In this document: positions 1-11,080 of the stretch, one piece after another | Layout: each line of letters begins with the position of its first letter | Position numbering within the stretch: position 1 is the first letter of the stretch | Source: Pleurodeles waltl | Lineage: Eukaryota; Chordata; Amphibia; Caudata; Salamandridae | Assembly (NCBI RefSeq): GCF_031143425.1 | Contig: NC_090450.1 | Location: 216,763,442 to 216,827,441, forward strand | DNA length: 64,000 nt | Reading direction: 5' to 3' | Notes under the pieces: generated by a model | Told to the model about the DNA's origin: nothing | The model's input: only the letters and a program-made list of their open reading frames with translations | Databases searched by the model: none | Translations under genes and position numbers: made by a program

Positions 1-12
1 ACTGCGCCACAT

Positions 13-52
13 TTACAAACTGGTGCAATTGGACAATTGCACCAGTTTGTAA
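13..52. repeat. Perfect 19-bp-arm hairpin, likely MITE core
   Basis: Two 19-base arms around a 2-base loop are exact reverse complements. The arms and the flanking 'gcgccac' resemble the centre of the MITE at 61,053-61,208, so this is probably the cut end of a related palindromic MITE that starts outside the window. Confidence 0.6.
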
Positions 53-309
53 AGCCCTGAGCTACTTATACACGCACAAGGTATAGTGTATGCAGGGTAC
101 GTATTCCCACGTCAAAACTCACGCAGAACTGGCGCTGTGATTTCATTACATGTCACTGTGCCATTCTGCGCCTTCACAGCATCACTTTTTTAATGTCTGC
201 TCGGAGCAGGCATTAAAGAGACGCTGGGCTTTTTGACATGGGACCCTGTTTGCATTGCTGGAGTAGTGTCAGATTATCAATACTACTTTCAAGGCTCAGG
301 GAGGAGCTC

Positions 310-735
310 GCCCCTCTCCCCTTTATTGTAAATTTGGCCCTAAGGTATGGGTCCCCAGGGCTTATTTAGTTTCACGGAGGTGGGCTACATTCCTCCTCCC
401 CTTTATTTTAAAACAGCCTCAGGGGATGAGGTCATTGTGGCCTTCTCAGTCTTGGGGATGGGGGCTGCATGCCCCTCCTACCATTTAAATAAAGTTTGGC
501 CTAGGGAATGTGGTCCCAGGGGCCTATTGAGGCTCAAGGGTGGGTGTGGAGAGCCCCCTCCCTTTTTTAAAATTAGCCCTAGGAAATGGGATCCCTGGGT
601 CTTTTCCAGGCTCCCGGACGGTGGCTGTGTGCCCGCACCCCTTTAATTAAAGTTTGTCTCTGGAGGATGTGGTCCCTGGGGCCTCCTAGAGGCTCAGGAA
701 GGGGCAGACATGTGCCTCCTCCCCTAAATATGTTT
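310..735 (+). repeat. Degenerate tandem repeat, unit about 85-100 bp
   Basis: Four to five diverged units each hold a 'cctggggcctcctagaggctc'-like block, a 'gcccctcc' block and a TTTAAA/AATAAA-like spacer. Short open frames here are accidental and there is no codon-like conservation between units. A reverse-oriented version lies at 1,590-1,980, so the two arms form a large imperfect foldback. Confidence 0.6.
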
Positions 736-819
736 GTGCTGCCCTCCCGGGCCCTGGCCTACCCAGAGGTGTATTTGTTTAGTGGTGCAGGAGCCTGCAT
801 CTATTTATTTTTTTACACA

Positions 820-1445
820 AATTGCAGTGGGTCTGCAGATCCTCTGTGAATTGTCAGAAAAATTCAACAAAATACTTTTTTTGGCCCCAGTGTGATCCTA
901 CTGGGACCCACCCACTAGGCCTAGGGAGTCAGGGTATCTTTACCGTGCCACTTACACTTTTATTTTACCTGTTTTCTAGGACTCAGGTGAGACCCAAGTC
1001 CTAAGACGGCTGCTGTCACATCATTATTCATGTGTAGGCTGCCCATTAGATCTCAGTTTCGGATCTGTTGGGTCCATAGATCCAGAGAGCAAAGAAATAT
1101 ACAATTATTTTGATCATTCATTTTTCAAATCCTTTTGAATAAATTAACACCTAGTCACAAAAAGCAGACGAAGATCTAACTTTCTGCCAAATTTGTTAAG
1201 TAGTTTTTGCAGTGTCACTGCTCAATATTCCTATGGGAAAATGGGTGAGGAAAACACGTCTTAAGACCACTTTTTTACTATGACCCGCTCGACATATCAC
1301 CCTGAACTTCCCAAGAAGAAGCTGAGGTGGATGAGGCTTTTTTAAAAGTTTTGTGAAGATCCGTCAAACTGCAGCAAAGTATAAGCAAACCAAATATTGA
1401 TTTTCCTATTGAAATATGGTCCTAACTAAAACTACCCAGTGCCAT
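820..1445 (+). repeat. Dispersed repeat family A, copy 1
   Basis: Shares with 4,790-5,268, in the same orientation, the blocks 'ctgccaaatttg', 'gatcaccc' and 'ttgtgaagat', and an end resembling 'aactacctagtgcc'. An inverted copy lies at 3,330-3,665. No coding potential seen. It reads like a non-autonomous DNA transposon family of salamander genomes; this is a recollection, not a search result. Confidence 0.55.
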
Positions 1446-1589
1446 GGAGTGTAGAAATACACGGCCTTCCCAGGCCTAGGTCCAAACATTGCATATTTTT
1501 TTCATCCTCACCACATGTCTGAGGAGGATCCGCAGCTCTGCTAAAAAAAAAATGGCGCTCTCTAACTTTTTATTAAAATACCCCCCAGG

Positions 1590-1980
1590 ATGGGCCAGGG
1601 CCTGGGTGGTCACGGGATCCGATTTTTTGGGGGGGCGGGGGTGCACTGTCCCCCTCCCTGAGATTGAGAGAGACCCTGGGTACACCACCCTGGAGGCTAT
1701 ATTTACATTTAAGGGAAGAGGGCCGGTGGCCCTTCTCCCTGAGCCTCTGAGAGGCCCCAGGGACCTGATCCCCTATGACTGATATTTTTAACTACTAAAA
1801 AGCTAAGGGGAGGAGCATGTGGCCTCCTTCTTTGAGCCTCAAAGAGACCCCAAAAACATCACGCCCTGGGTCTGATATGTTTAAAATGGTGAGGGGGCAT
1901 GCAGCCCCATTCCTAAGCCTCTAAGAGGCCCTGGGGACTCCATTCCAGGGAATAAACATAAATATAAAGGGGATTTGGGT
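1590..1980 (-). repeat. Inverted copy of the 310-735 degenerate tandem repeat
   Basis: Blocks such as 'gagcctctgagaggcccc' repeat at roughly 90-100-base spacing and are the reverse complement of the blocks at 310-735. With that region it makes a foldback whose central part (about 735-1,590) contains family A copy 1. Confidence 0.55.
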
Positions 1981-2044
1981 GTTTGACCCACCTTTCAAGC
2001 TGATGATTGGCCCTAGTGCTCTCACGATGGGACCTGATATGTCA

Positions 2045-2345
2045 GAAACTCATGCACTCACTCACAGATGCAGTCAGACTCATGTACCCACTCAGACCTA
2101 TTCAGATCAAACACTCACAAATCCACGCACAGACCCATTTAGACACTCACACACCAACTCACAGACTCAGTCAGAGACTCATGCACCCACTCACAGACCC
2201 ACTAGGAGACTCACACACTCACTCACAAACCCACTTAGACACTCATGCACCCATTCACAGACCCACTCAGACATTCATGCACCCACTCACAAATTCACTC
2301 ACACTCTCACACATCCACTCACAGACCTACACACAGAAACACACT
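2045..2345 (+). repeat. Minisatellite of about 22-24 bp (CACTCACAGACC-type)
   Basis: Imperfect tandem copies of 'actcatgcacccactcacag'-like units. They are strongly C/A-rich on this strand, which gives spurious Thr/His/Ser-rich open frames. The same motif recurs at 4,010-4,180, in both cases followed by a 'ctctgtggccaac...ggccaaaggc' block, so the two sites are copies of one larger repeat. Confidence 0.75.
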
Positions 2346-2589
2346 GACACTCACTCTCACAACCAGAGACACCATCTCACACCTAGAGAAACAGGCCCTA
2401 CTGCCAAAACCCGCTTCAGCTCTGCACTGCACAGGGTTGGATTGTTATAGGGAGTTGGCCAGATATGGGGGTTGGTTGCGGGGCCAGGCTAAAGGCAGGC
2501 TCTGTGGCCAACCCCTGCACTGCACGGCCAAAGGCTGTGCATGGCGCAGGGATGGGTGTAGGGGTTGTCCGAAAGCGAGATTCACTAAA

Positions 2590-3014
2590 AACTAGAGTTT
2601 ACAGGGATGTTATAAAGTACTAATAAAAACCATAGAAATTCACTGAAAACAACAAAGGTTACAGGGACGTTTGGTTCAGATTTTACACATACAAAACCAC
2701 AGAACTTCACCAGTATTATTTATTTTTATCTCAAGTAGCTATAATTCATGCCCTGGGGTAACTATAACTCACACACTCGCTCTGCACTTATTTACCTCAC
2801 ATATTAAATCACACATGAAATCTTCAATCACATTATTGATAATATCACTGCTATATTTGCAGTGAAATTATTGATGAGGAAACTGTGCATGGCGGATGCA
2901 CTAGTTACAGTTACCTTAGGGCACAATAACTATAACTGGCAAATTTTGGTTGTTTTGTGTGTGTAAAATCTGAACTTGATCTTAACATCCCTGCATCCCT
3001 GTAACCTTTAGTTT

Positions 3015-3015
<1 letters not shown>
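2590..3015. repeat. Foldback repeat of family B
   Basis: The segment near 2,658-2,770 (AGGTTACAGGGA, CAGATTTTACACA, GGTAACTATAACT) returns in reverse complement at about 2,915-3,012, making an inverted repeat around an AT-rich centre. A related direct copy lies at 4,340-4,705. No gene seen. Confidence 0.6.
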
Positions 3016-3017
<2 letters not shown>

Positions 3018-3064
<47 letters not shown>

Positions 3065-3236
3065 ATATATATGTATGTACATATGTATATTATATATATA
3101 TATATATATATACCTATGTATATTATATATGAAGACATATTATATATATATATATATAGCTATCTCTCTCTCTTGCTCTGTATATTTATATGTGTGTATA
3201 TTTATATATAAGTATACGTAATTATATTTATATATC

Positions 3237-3313
<77 letters not shown>

Positions 3314-3314
3314 G
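3018..3314. repeat. (TA)n-rich microsatellite tract
   Basis: Long interrupted runs of TA with short TG/TC interludes over about 300 bases. Open frames of alternating Ile and Tyr in this stretch are artefacts. Confidence 0.95.
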
Positions 3315-3329
3315 TTAGTGATAGATAGG

Positions 3330-3665
3330 ACCATGTTTCCATAAGAAAAACGTTTTTTGACTTGCCTATATTTTTGCCATCGTCTGACGAATCCTCACTA
3401 AATTCTTTTTAAAAAAGTGTGCTGGTAGTTCTTGTTGCACACAGACTTTCGGGGTGATCTGTCAAGCAGGGGCCTAGAAAAAGCAGGAGTGAAAATGTTG
3501 CATTTTCCATGTTAATTCCCATAGGACCTTTTGACTCAACTACAGCCCGAATCACTCGATGGAATTATACCAAATTTGGCAGAAAGCAAGCTGATTGTGC
3601 TTTTGCTTATTTGGTGTAAATCTGTTCAGTAGTTTTTGAGATATTAAAGGGGAAAAAAATTGTGT
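3330..3665 (-). repeat. Dispersed repeat family A, inverted copy
   Basis: The reverse complement aligns from end to end with 4,915-5,260. Shared landmarks are 'ctcaaaaactactgaa.agat', 'tttctgccaaatttggt' and 'gacagatcaccccgaaa', ending near 'tataggcaagt'. Followed by about 350 bases (3,665-4,010) of unassigned AT-rich sequence in which I see no gene. Confidence 0.7.
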
Positions 3666-4009
3666 ATCAGGGCCGTTGATCCACTGCAACATTTTCACTA
3701 TTATCACGGCAAATTTGCGAATGCATGTGACAGCAAGAATGCTGTCATTGGATGCCCACAATCTGACCAGAAAGTCGCAGTCCCCATTTTGAGCAATGGG
3801 ACATGGTTCCCGGGGCTGAAAAATAAAATTAAAACTGACATAAAGGGTCAGGATGGGGGTAACCTGACCGCAGGGATGTGATATAGGGGTATTTGAGGCT
3901 CAAATTATGGGTTTAAAATGATTTTTTTCATCATGTATGATATTCGCGATTATTTGAGAATATTTGCGAACATTCGAAAATATGCAACACATTTTTTTAA
4001 AAACATTCA

Positions 4010-4705
4010 CAGACTCATTCATACACTAATTCATTCACTCTCACAAACACACAGAGACTCATGCCCTCACTCACAAACCCACTCAGACACTCCTGCACCC
4101 ACTCAGACCCACTCATACGTAGACTCATATTCCCACTTGCAGACCCACTCAGACACTCATGCACCCACTCACAGATCCCCTTACAGAGAAAGGCTCTGTG
4201 GCCAACTTCTGCTGCATACGGCCAAAGGCCTTGATCAGCGTGGGGTTGGGTGGTTATAAGGGCTTGGCTGGAGGCCCTGTGGCCAACACTGGCCGTGCAC
4301 TACTGAAGTTTGTACACAGCGTTGGTTGGATTAATGTGTAGTAATTAAAATTACTTTACATAAAAAAAAAACATAGAAACATAGAAATCCACTGAAAAAG
4401 CAAAGGTTACAAGGACATTATAGTTAGGAAATATAATTTTAAAAAAGCACAGAAATTCACTTAAAAAAACGAAGGTTATGGAGATGTTATAGTTAGGCTC
4501 ACATTTTAAATGTACCAAATCAAAAAAATTCATCAGTTGTAGTTAGAGTTATCTCATGTTACTATAACCTGTGTCCTAAGGTAACTGTAACTCGTGCCCT
4601 TGCCATGCACTGCTAATTACCCAACAAACTAAGGAACTCATGACATCTTTGTTAGCATCATTAATAATGTCACTGTAACATCTGCAGTAAAATTTGTATT
4701 AAATG
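4010..4705 (+). repeat. Second copy of the 2,045-2,885 minisatellite-bearing repeat
   Basis: Holds the CACTCACAGACC-type minisatellite (4,010-4,180), the 'gctctgtggccaac' block (4,190-4,300) and the family-B AT-rich part (4,340-4,705) in the same order as 2,045-2,885. A repeated long unit is therefore more likely than chance. No coding content. Confidence 0.6.
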
Positions 4706-4789
4706 CTTTTTAGCTCTTGGGGTGGGGAGTCAAACCCAACATCAGAGCTAAGGGGTCAAGGTGACTCTACCCTGGCCACTTTTCTTTTA

Positions 4790-5268
4790 TTTACATCTGT
4801 TTTGGGGACTCGGCTGAAGCTGAGTCCCAAGATGGCTGCCAACACTTCCTTGTTGAAGTGTTGACAGCTAATCAGATCTCAGCACGAGATCAGAAGTTGT
4901 GAATCCTTCACCTCACAAATTTGGATTTTCTTTAATTTCTCAAAAACTACTGAATAGATTTACACCAAATAAAAAAAGGTCTCATTTGGGACCAGGAACT
5001 ACGTTTCTGCCAAATTTGGTGTAATTCCGTAGAGTGGTTTGGGTGCTATCGCTGTTCAAAATCCATCTGGAAAAATGAATGGGGGAAAAGCTTTATTGCC
5101 CCCCTTTTTCTCGGCCTCCACTTGACGGATCACCCCAAAACTTTCCAGACAGCAGCTGACATGCCGTCCAATTTTTTGGAGACATTTTGTGAAGATTCCT
5201 CAACCGGCGCCAAAGATATAGGCAAGTAAAAAAACTATTGTTCTATAGAAACTAGGTTGTAACTATAA
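4790..5268 (+). repeat. Dispersed repeat family A, copy 3
   Basis: Direct relative of copy 1 and inverted relative of 3,330-3,665. Its right end, 'actacctagtgc', was the target of the ribozyme-bearing insertion that follows, and the sequence resumes at 5,730. Confidence 0.65.
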
Positions 5269-5279
5269 CTACCTAGTGC

Positions 5280-5729
5280 CAAAAAGAAAAAGGGAGCACA
5301 CTGCCTTGCATTCAACCGGAAAATAGCCCCAAGGCATCATGGTAAATGCAGTCATTTAAATATAAATGACTAGAATTTTTCCCCCAAAAAATTATTCACC
5401 CTAAGTAGGTGCAGCAAGTGCTGTATCACTGTAGAAAGTCTTTCACCTAAGGTAGGTGCAGCGAGTGCCGTATCTCTGGACACGTGTTTCTGGCTTTCGG
5501 CCGTCATCAGCAGAGAGCGTATGTAACTGAAGGGGTCGCTTGAAATGCCGCCAAACGTCTTTACAGGTTTTTGTACCACTCAGTAGGCGCACAGATGCAT
5601 CGCCAGAGCTCGTCAGCAAGAGGCTCATGGGAGCCATCATTTAGACATCCAAAAAGAAAAAGGGAGCACACTGCCTTGCATTCAAGCGGAAAATAGCCCC
5701 AAGGCATCATGGTAAATGCAGTCATTTAA
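5280..5729 (-). mobile_element. Non-autonomous Penelope-like element with hammerhead ribozyme
   Basis: A 450-base insertion flanked by an 11-base target duplication CTACCTAGTGC (5,269-5,279 and 5,730-5,740). It begins and ends with 81-base direct repeats (5,279-5,359 and 5,649-5,729) that differ by about one base. Between them lie two diverged tandem copies of a 'taggtgcagc.agtgc.gtatc' block and a hammerhead motif on the minus strand. Terminal direct repeats, a variable-length duplication of about 11 bases and a hammerhead are known traits of Penelope-like retroelements and their short derivatives; retrozymes are the other candidate. There is no protein-coding capacity. The family assignment is inference; the repeat and duplication structure is read directly. 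Confidence 0.75.
5473..5516 (-). ncRNA. Hammerhead ribozyme, short-stem-III type
   Basis: Read on the minus strand: stem I 5' arm UCUCUG (5,516-5,511), core CUGAUGA (5,510-5,504), stem II of three G-C/C-G pairs closed by CGAAA (5,503-5,491, with a C-A pair next to the core), core GAAA, then CACGUGUC, giving a four-pair stem III without a real loop and a GUC cleavage site. The stem I 3' arm CAGAGA (5,478-5,473) pairs with the 5' arm over all six bases. All conserved core positions are present. Hammerheads with such a minimal stem III are known from Penelope-like elements and amphibian satellites, where they are thought to work as dimers. Self-cleavage is predicted, not shown. Confidence 0.8.
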
Positions 5730-5749
5730 CTACCTAGTGCGACTGCCAC

Positions 5750-5916
5750 TAGGTGAAATATATATCTCTATCTAACTATCTATCTATATATAAATATATA
5801 TATATATATATACATACATATATATATTTATATATATGTATGTATATATATATACATACATATATATGCATCTTACATATATTAATATATATACATATGC
5901 ATCATATATATATGTA

Positions 5917-5953
<37 letters not shown>

Positions 5954-5955
5954 CA
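5750..5955. repeat. (TA)n/(TG)n microsatellite
   Basis: Runs of TA, TATC and TG repeats with short interruptions. Open frames over it on both strands are artefacts. Confidence 0.95.
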
Positions 5956-6120
5956 TTGTCACCTCCTGCTCCGTAAGGGGCCACAGACCCTGCAGGGCGG
6001 CCTGGGTTACTGGGGCAAAGCATCCCCCGGAAAATATCTCCCAAACACGAAAAGCCCAGGCACCAGTCCATGTTAAAATCCAAGCATTCAATAGCATTTC
6101 TGAGCAGCAAGACAAAAAAT

Positions 6121-6158
6121 CCTGACACGTTTCGGCAACAGCATGCCTTGTTCACAGG
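6121..6158 (-). ncRNA. Degenerate hammerhead-like motif
   Basis: On the minus strand a CUGUGA box (one A short of the CUGAUGA core) is followed by a stem II with GGC/GCC pairing around an eight-base loop, then the GAAACGUGUC box typical of Penelope-type hammerheads. The missing core base predicts loss of activity. Surrounding sequence (about 5,960-6,250) is probably a relic of another Penelope-like element. Confidence 0.5.
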
Positions 6159-6159
6159 T

Positions 6160-6948
6160 ACGTAAGAGCAGGTGTGAGTGAGCCAGTGCTTTTTAAATAC
6201 AGTCATGTGACTTCAATAACCAAACTCCAACTCCCATAATTCACAGTTCCATATAAATGAACTGGAGCGCTTAATTTCCGTATAGCTGCAATAGCGGCAC
6301 CGGCACTTCAGTTCACCATACAAATGTACTTATGTGCATTAGGTATCCATTACTTGATAGTCCACTTGCTTTTACAGTTGCTGCCCCGCATGATAACAGA
6401 AATACAAGCAATACATGAAAAGTAAGAGGAGAGGCACACTGTCTCCCTCCTATCCCTTGCTCACCTCCATCACAATATATTTCTCGGATAAATGCCTTGT
6501 TTGCATGAAGGTGAGCGGGTCGGGCCCCTTTTTTTACACGTTTGTCTGTAGCAGCCTGCTATATCACAGAAAAATGTGAAAGTAAAGCACTTTTATTAGG
6601 CCACCGAGATTGGGCATCGGCTGAGAGCAGTGCAGTAGTGAGAGATTACAGTGGGAGTCTGTTCCCACATGCTGTGGCTGCCTTGTGACTGTTGGTAGGC
6701 TCCCCTTAATGGATCTATAGTGATTGTGGATTTTCAAAGATTTGGGTGATGACCCGCTCCCCCCCCCCACACTCAGAATATGTGCAAAGTGCCTCCGTTG
6801 GCACAGAACTATGTTTGCAAGTAAGTCCTTCTAGATCAGAAAGATTTACCCATTGAGAGTGCAATTTCTGACTGTACCTTTGCCCTGATGAAATTGAGTG
6901 TGATAATTAATGTTATTACAGTCTGCCAAAATTGGGTTTTTCATTATC
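6160..6948. other. Unassigned sequence
   Basis: About 790 bases after the decayed hammerhead. I see no gene, no tandem repeat and no clear ends. A C run at 6,761-6,769 and a few short frames are unremarkable. The last five bases plus what follows form the target duplication of the solo LTR. Confidence 0.4.
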
Positions 6949-6953
6949 ATGGC

Positions 6954-8385
6954 TGTTAGAAATGGGGTCTCTCAGACTGCACACTGTCCAAGCAGGGACC
7001 CTCACTCTAGTGAGGGACATGGAGATACACACTTAAATAACCCCTGCTCACCCTCTTGGTAGCTTGGCACAAGCAGTCAGGCAATGTGTGAAGCATTTGT
7101 ACCAAACACACAGTAATACAGTGAAAACACTCCAAAATGGACACCACACCAGTTTAGAAAAATAGACAATATTTATCTAAATCAAAGACCAAAACAACAA
7201 AATCCAACATACACAAGTAAAGTTATGATTTTTTTAAACAATAGATTCTTACTCCTTAGAAAACAATGGAAACGTTGTTGTTACACAAACTACCTGGTTT
7301 GCGTCAAAAATAAAGCCGCATGGGAGAGCGTGCATCAAAAAAGTCCGCAATGTGTTGTTTTCTCACTCACAAGTGAGGCCGCTCATCGTTTTCCATACCA
7401 GGCACCTTGGGTCTTTGCAGGTTTACGTTGATTTTGATGTCCAGCAATAATGCAGTAGAAATCCGGCCGCACAGTGATAGAAAACTGCACTGCACAGGGT
7501 TTGTGTCATTTTTCGTAGTCGCAAATGGGTGTTGCGTTGTTTCTCCAGCCACGATGCAGGTGATGCGTCAATTTCCCAGCTGCGATGCAGGTTTTGCCTC
7601 AATTTCTAGTGGAGACTCACAAACAGCCCGATTGTCAGTCTGACTCAGATAGGGAACACACAAGCAAGCAGAGTAAGTGAATGGTTTAAGCAAGACAATG
7701 CCCACTGATAATTTAAAAACCACATTGACCAAAAGTTGTATTTTTAAATTGTTGGTTCAGAGACATCAAACTCTGTATCTCTATATGCGCCCAGAGGGAA
7801 ACCACACTAAAGTTATTTAAAGGCAGTCCCCATGTTAACCTAAGAGAGAGAAAGGCCTTGCAACAGTGAAAAACAAATTTGGCAGCATTTCACTGCTAGG
7901 GCATGTAAAAACATACCAGCACATGTCCTACCTTTAACCTACACTGTACCCTGCCCATGGGGCTACATAGGGCCTACCTTACATGTATAAAAAGGGAAGG
8001 TTTGGGTCTGGCAAGTGGGTACGCTTGCCTGGTCGAATTGGCAGGTTAACACTGCACACACAGATACTGCAGTGGCAGGTCTGAGCCATGGTTACAGGGC
8101 TACTCATGTGAGTGGCACAATCAGTGCTTCAGGCCCACTAGTAGCATTTGATTTACAGGCCTCGGCACCTCTATTGCACTTTACTAGGGACCTACTAGTA
8201 AAACAAATATGCCAATCATGGAAAAGCCAATTACACATAGAATTTACACAGGGAACACTTGTACTTTAGCACTGGTCAGCAGTGGTAAAGTGCCCAGAGT
8301 ACCAAAAACAGCAAAAACAATCAAAACATGGGAAGCAGAGTCAAAAAAGATAGGGGAGACCACACCAAGGATGCCAGGTCTAACA
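6954..8385. mobile_element. Solo LTR with 5-bp target duplication
   Basis: Begins TGTTAGAAATGGGG and ends GGTCTAACA, so the termini are TGTTAGA/TCTAACA inverted. It is flanked by ATGGC on both sides (6,949-6,953 and 8,386-8,390). The length, 1,432 bases, and lack of internal coding sequence fit a solo LTR left by recombination. I recall this LTR as common in newt sequence, but the superfamily (Ty3-like or retroviral) is not determinable from the LTR alone. Confidence 0.8.
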
Positions 8386-8639
8386 ATGGCACTAGATGTG
8401 AAGAGCAGATTTATGAATGCCGGTCAAACGAGGAGACACACATGGACACTGGCATTTGTGGGCTGAGGCAACCCATCCTGCAAAGCATGAGCGAATAGGC
8501 ATTTCTCCTGGCAGCAAAACATGTGTGTAATGAAAACTTAAAAGTTGTCAGTGCTGTGAGAAAAGCACCTTACATTTCATCTTCCATTAATGTACCCCAA
8601 AGGAATGTGGGAAGGAATGGGGGTCAGAGAGAGGAATGA

Positions 8640-10900
8640 GAGGTCGGAAATTGTTAGTGTCTCCTTACACTTGTGTGGAACTCAGGAGTCTTAGGCCACG
8701 CAGGACCCGTAAACAGCAACAACCATGTGGGCAACTTTGAGCACAAAGTGCAACATTCACTTTGAATATGACGACTCCCCAAACATCTCACACATCACAC
8801 TTCACTGCAATTTAGCAAAAGCATTGCAAGCACAAACCCTTCCTCAGAACACATACCGTATACCTGTATCACAATGCTGGAATTTCATTCCCCCCCTACA
8901 CTTCACCATGAGCAAATCACGATATGGGCAAAATCTGACTCCTCTCCTCATGAGGCAAAACCATCACTCTGCTGCCAAAACTGTAGTAGTGCACTGGGGT
9001 CTTTCTCCCGAATCGGATTCAGGAACAGCACACTGGTGAGACACCATGACTCGTCCCACCCACACTAGAGGTTGATGGACTCAGTGAAGAGTGGGTAATC
9101 AGATTTATTCCACACAAATCAATAACATGGGAAATCTAAACAATTTCAACACCATGACCAATTTAGCCATGTTAACAAGACTCCAAACTAAATTAAGTTT
9201 CAAATCTTTATTACAACCACAGAGCCAATGTAATGTAAATGGTATGCAAAACTAAGTTATAAACAAACATGAAAACCAAAGGCTGACTGAGAAGTCTAAA
9301 GAGGTTAAGCCTACTAATTAATATGATTCAACACTCCAGGAGAATAACACAAATTAACAGTGCTATAATATACACATCAAAAACAGATTTCAAAGCAGAT
9401 GATGGTGACATCAGTAAATCATAAAAATTCAAATAGTAACAATCAGATTGTGGGGCTAGTCCATCCTTATCCCTATTACAAATTTGGACTTGCAAGTGTG
9501 GGGAAGAGCTAACACATGCAGACAAAACAAAGTAAGAGACAAAAATACATTTAAAAAATAATTTAACTACGGTATCTCACAATAAATATACACTGGTGTA
9601 ATCATCTAAGTTAAAAAGGTAAATAAGGAGAGTCACATTGCAAATTATATACCTCTCCTCATGAGACAGCAGACAGGAAGGATTTATCAGTCCAGAGTGC
9701 TCCCTGCTTCTCAGCATCAGCAGTCAGCAGCATCAGGGACAGTACAGAACACAAACTGCACATGGGGCAGGACAGCAGTTCAGAATTTGTTGGGTATATT
9801 AGTACTGAACAGCATAAATAAATGGGGCATGTAGAACTGAAGGGAAACTCATAACATCAAAAACTAGAAATGGTAGAAGACTTGGAGTGGAACAGAAGGT
9901 GACAGCATGAACACTCAAACAAGATGACTTCCCCAGTTTCAGAAGTCTCTCCCTAATTAGAAATGTCCAGAGAGTTCTGATTGGTCTTTAGAGTGGGCCC
10001 ATTTTGCGCAAATGGATCAATATACAATGAGAATTATAGACGGCCATAAGGTGTGAACTATTCCTGGCTTTCTCAGGGAAGGTGCAAAGTAATTTTGATG
10101 AAATCATACAGTTGTCTTGAAAAATTACACTTTTTATAACATTTGAGATAGTATGATTTCCGCTCATTAGTCACAGGATGTCTCCAACAGTTCTCATGTG
10201 AATTCAATATTATTTGTCTCTCAGGTAAATATTGCCACATTTCAAAGTCAAAAGAACCAGCATTGCTATCTCCTCATAGAAAAAGATTCTTCAACACATA
10301 AGCAAACCTAGGAAATAATCCAGTTCAAAGGAAACATGATGAATTAGAACTTCTTACGATTTCAGCAAATATGAATCTTCAGGCCAAGTCTAGCTAAGTA
10401 AGCCTAAATACATAGGGGGTTATTACAACTTTGGAGGAGGTGTTAATCTGTCCCAAAAGTGACGGTAAAGTGACGGATATACCACCAGCCGTATTACGAG
10501 TTCCATAGGATATAATGGACTCGTAATATGGCTGGTGGTATATCCGTCACTTTACCGTCACTTTTGAGACGGATTAACACCTCCTCCAAGTTGTAATAAC
10601 CCCCATAGTTCTAATTGCTAAACACTTATGCTAATGCGTACTATTCAATTAACATATGCAAACAAAATTCATTTATTTGCAGACAACATTAATGCATAAC
10701 GTTAGAAATAATTGAAATGTGTATTTATTTCTCTGCACACAACTCTAAATTCATAAAATCCATATACCTTAGTATAAGTACGGCTAATTAATGTTAATTC
10801 AATACTCATGATATATTTTTGATCTCTACTGTATCTCTAAAAATGATACTTTTAACATTAATTCATGTCAGTAGTTCACTAAAAAATTAATGCACAGCAT
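8640..10900 (-). mobile_element. Decayed ERV relic: leader, primer site and LTR
   Basis: From about 8,660 the plus strand matches, in order, the leader of the full-length ERV at 48,890-49,313: 'gtgtctcct', 'caacaaccatgtg', 'gagcacaaag', 'catcaca', 'gcaagc.caaaccct'. The primer-binding site equivalent is at 8,958-8,977 (again like the 3' end of initiator tRNA-Met, with one extra base). A TGTAG... LTR start follows at 8,982. The LTR is much diverged and its far end, near 10,900, is not certain; a MITE sits inside it. No gag or pol remains. Confidence 0.55.
10425..10604. mobile_element. Palindromic MITE with ATA duplication
   Basis: 180 bases, nearly a perfect palindrome: GGGGGTTATTACAACTTTGG at the left and its complement at the right. 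Flanked by ATA on both sides. The inner core (GTGTTAATC.GTCCCAAA and 'cgtattacgagttccatagg') is shared with the MITE at 44,095-44,265, so they are one family. The 3-base A/T duplication suggests Harbinger-type mobilisation. Confidence 0.8.
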
Positions 10901-11077
10901 CTACCATGGCAAACCACAATGCCCAAATAATCGGAGGGCACAATGCCCATCATATTTTAAACATGCACATGTTTACATTTCATGAAATATTTTCTGTCAG
11001 GTTTTATAAGTCGCCATATGCCAACTTCTATGCCACTAATATATTGGTAAAATCCGATCTCTATCACGACACAGAAC
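10608..11077. other. AT-rich sequence without genes
   Basis: Low-complexity A/T-rich stretch. Its first 300 bases resemble the AT-rich half of the ERV LTR (50,560-50,850), so it is probably the tail of the decayed LTR. No gene seen. Confidence 0.4.
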
Positions 11078-11080
11078 TAA

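Noticed and set aside
1979..2595. Thr/His/Ser-rich open frames in two or three frames
   Set aside because: They are translations of the CACTCACAGACC minisatellite; all frames are equally open.
2911..3138. Ile/Tyr-repeat open frame
   Set aside because: It is a (TA)n microsatellite.
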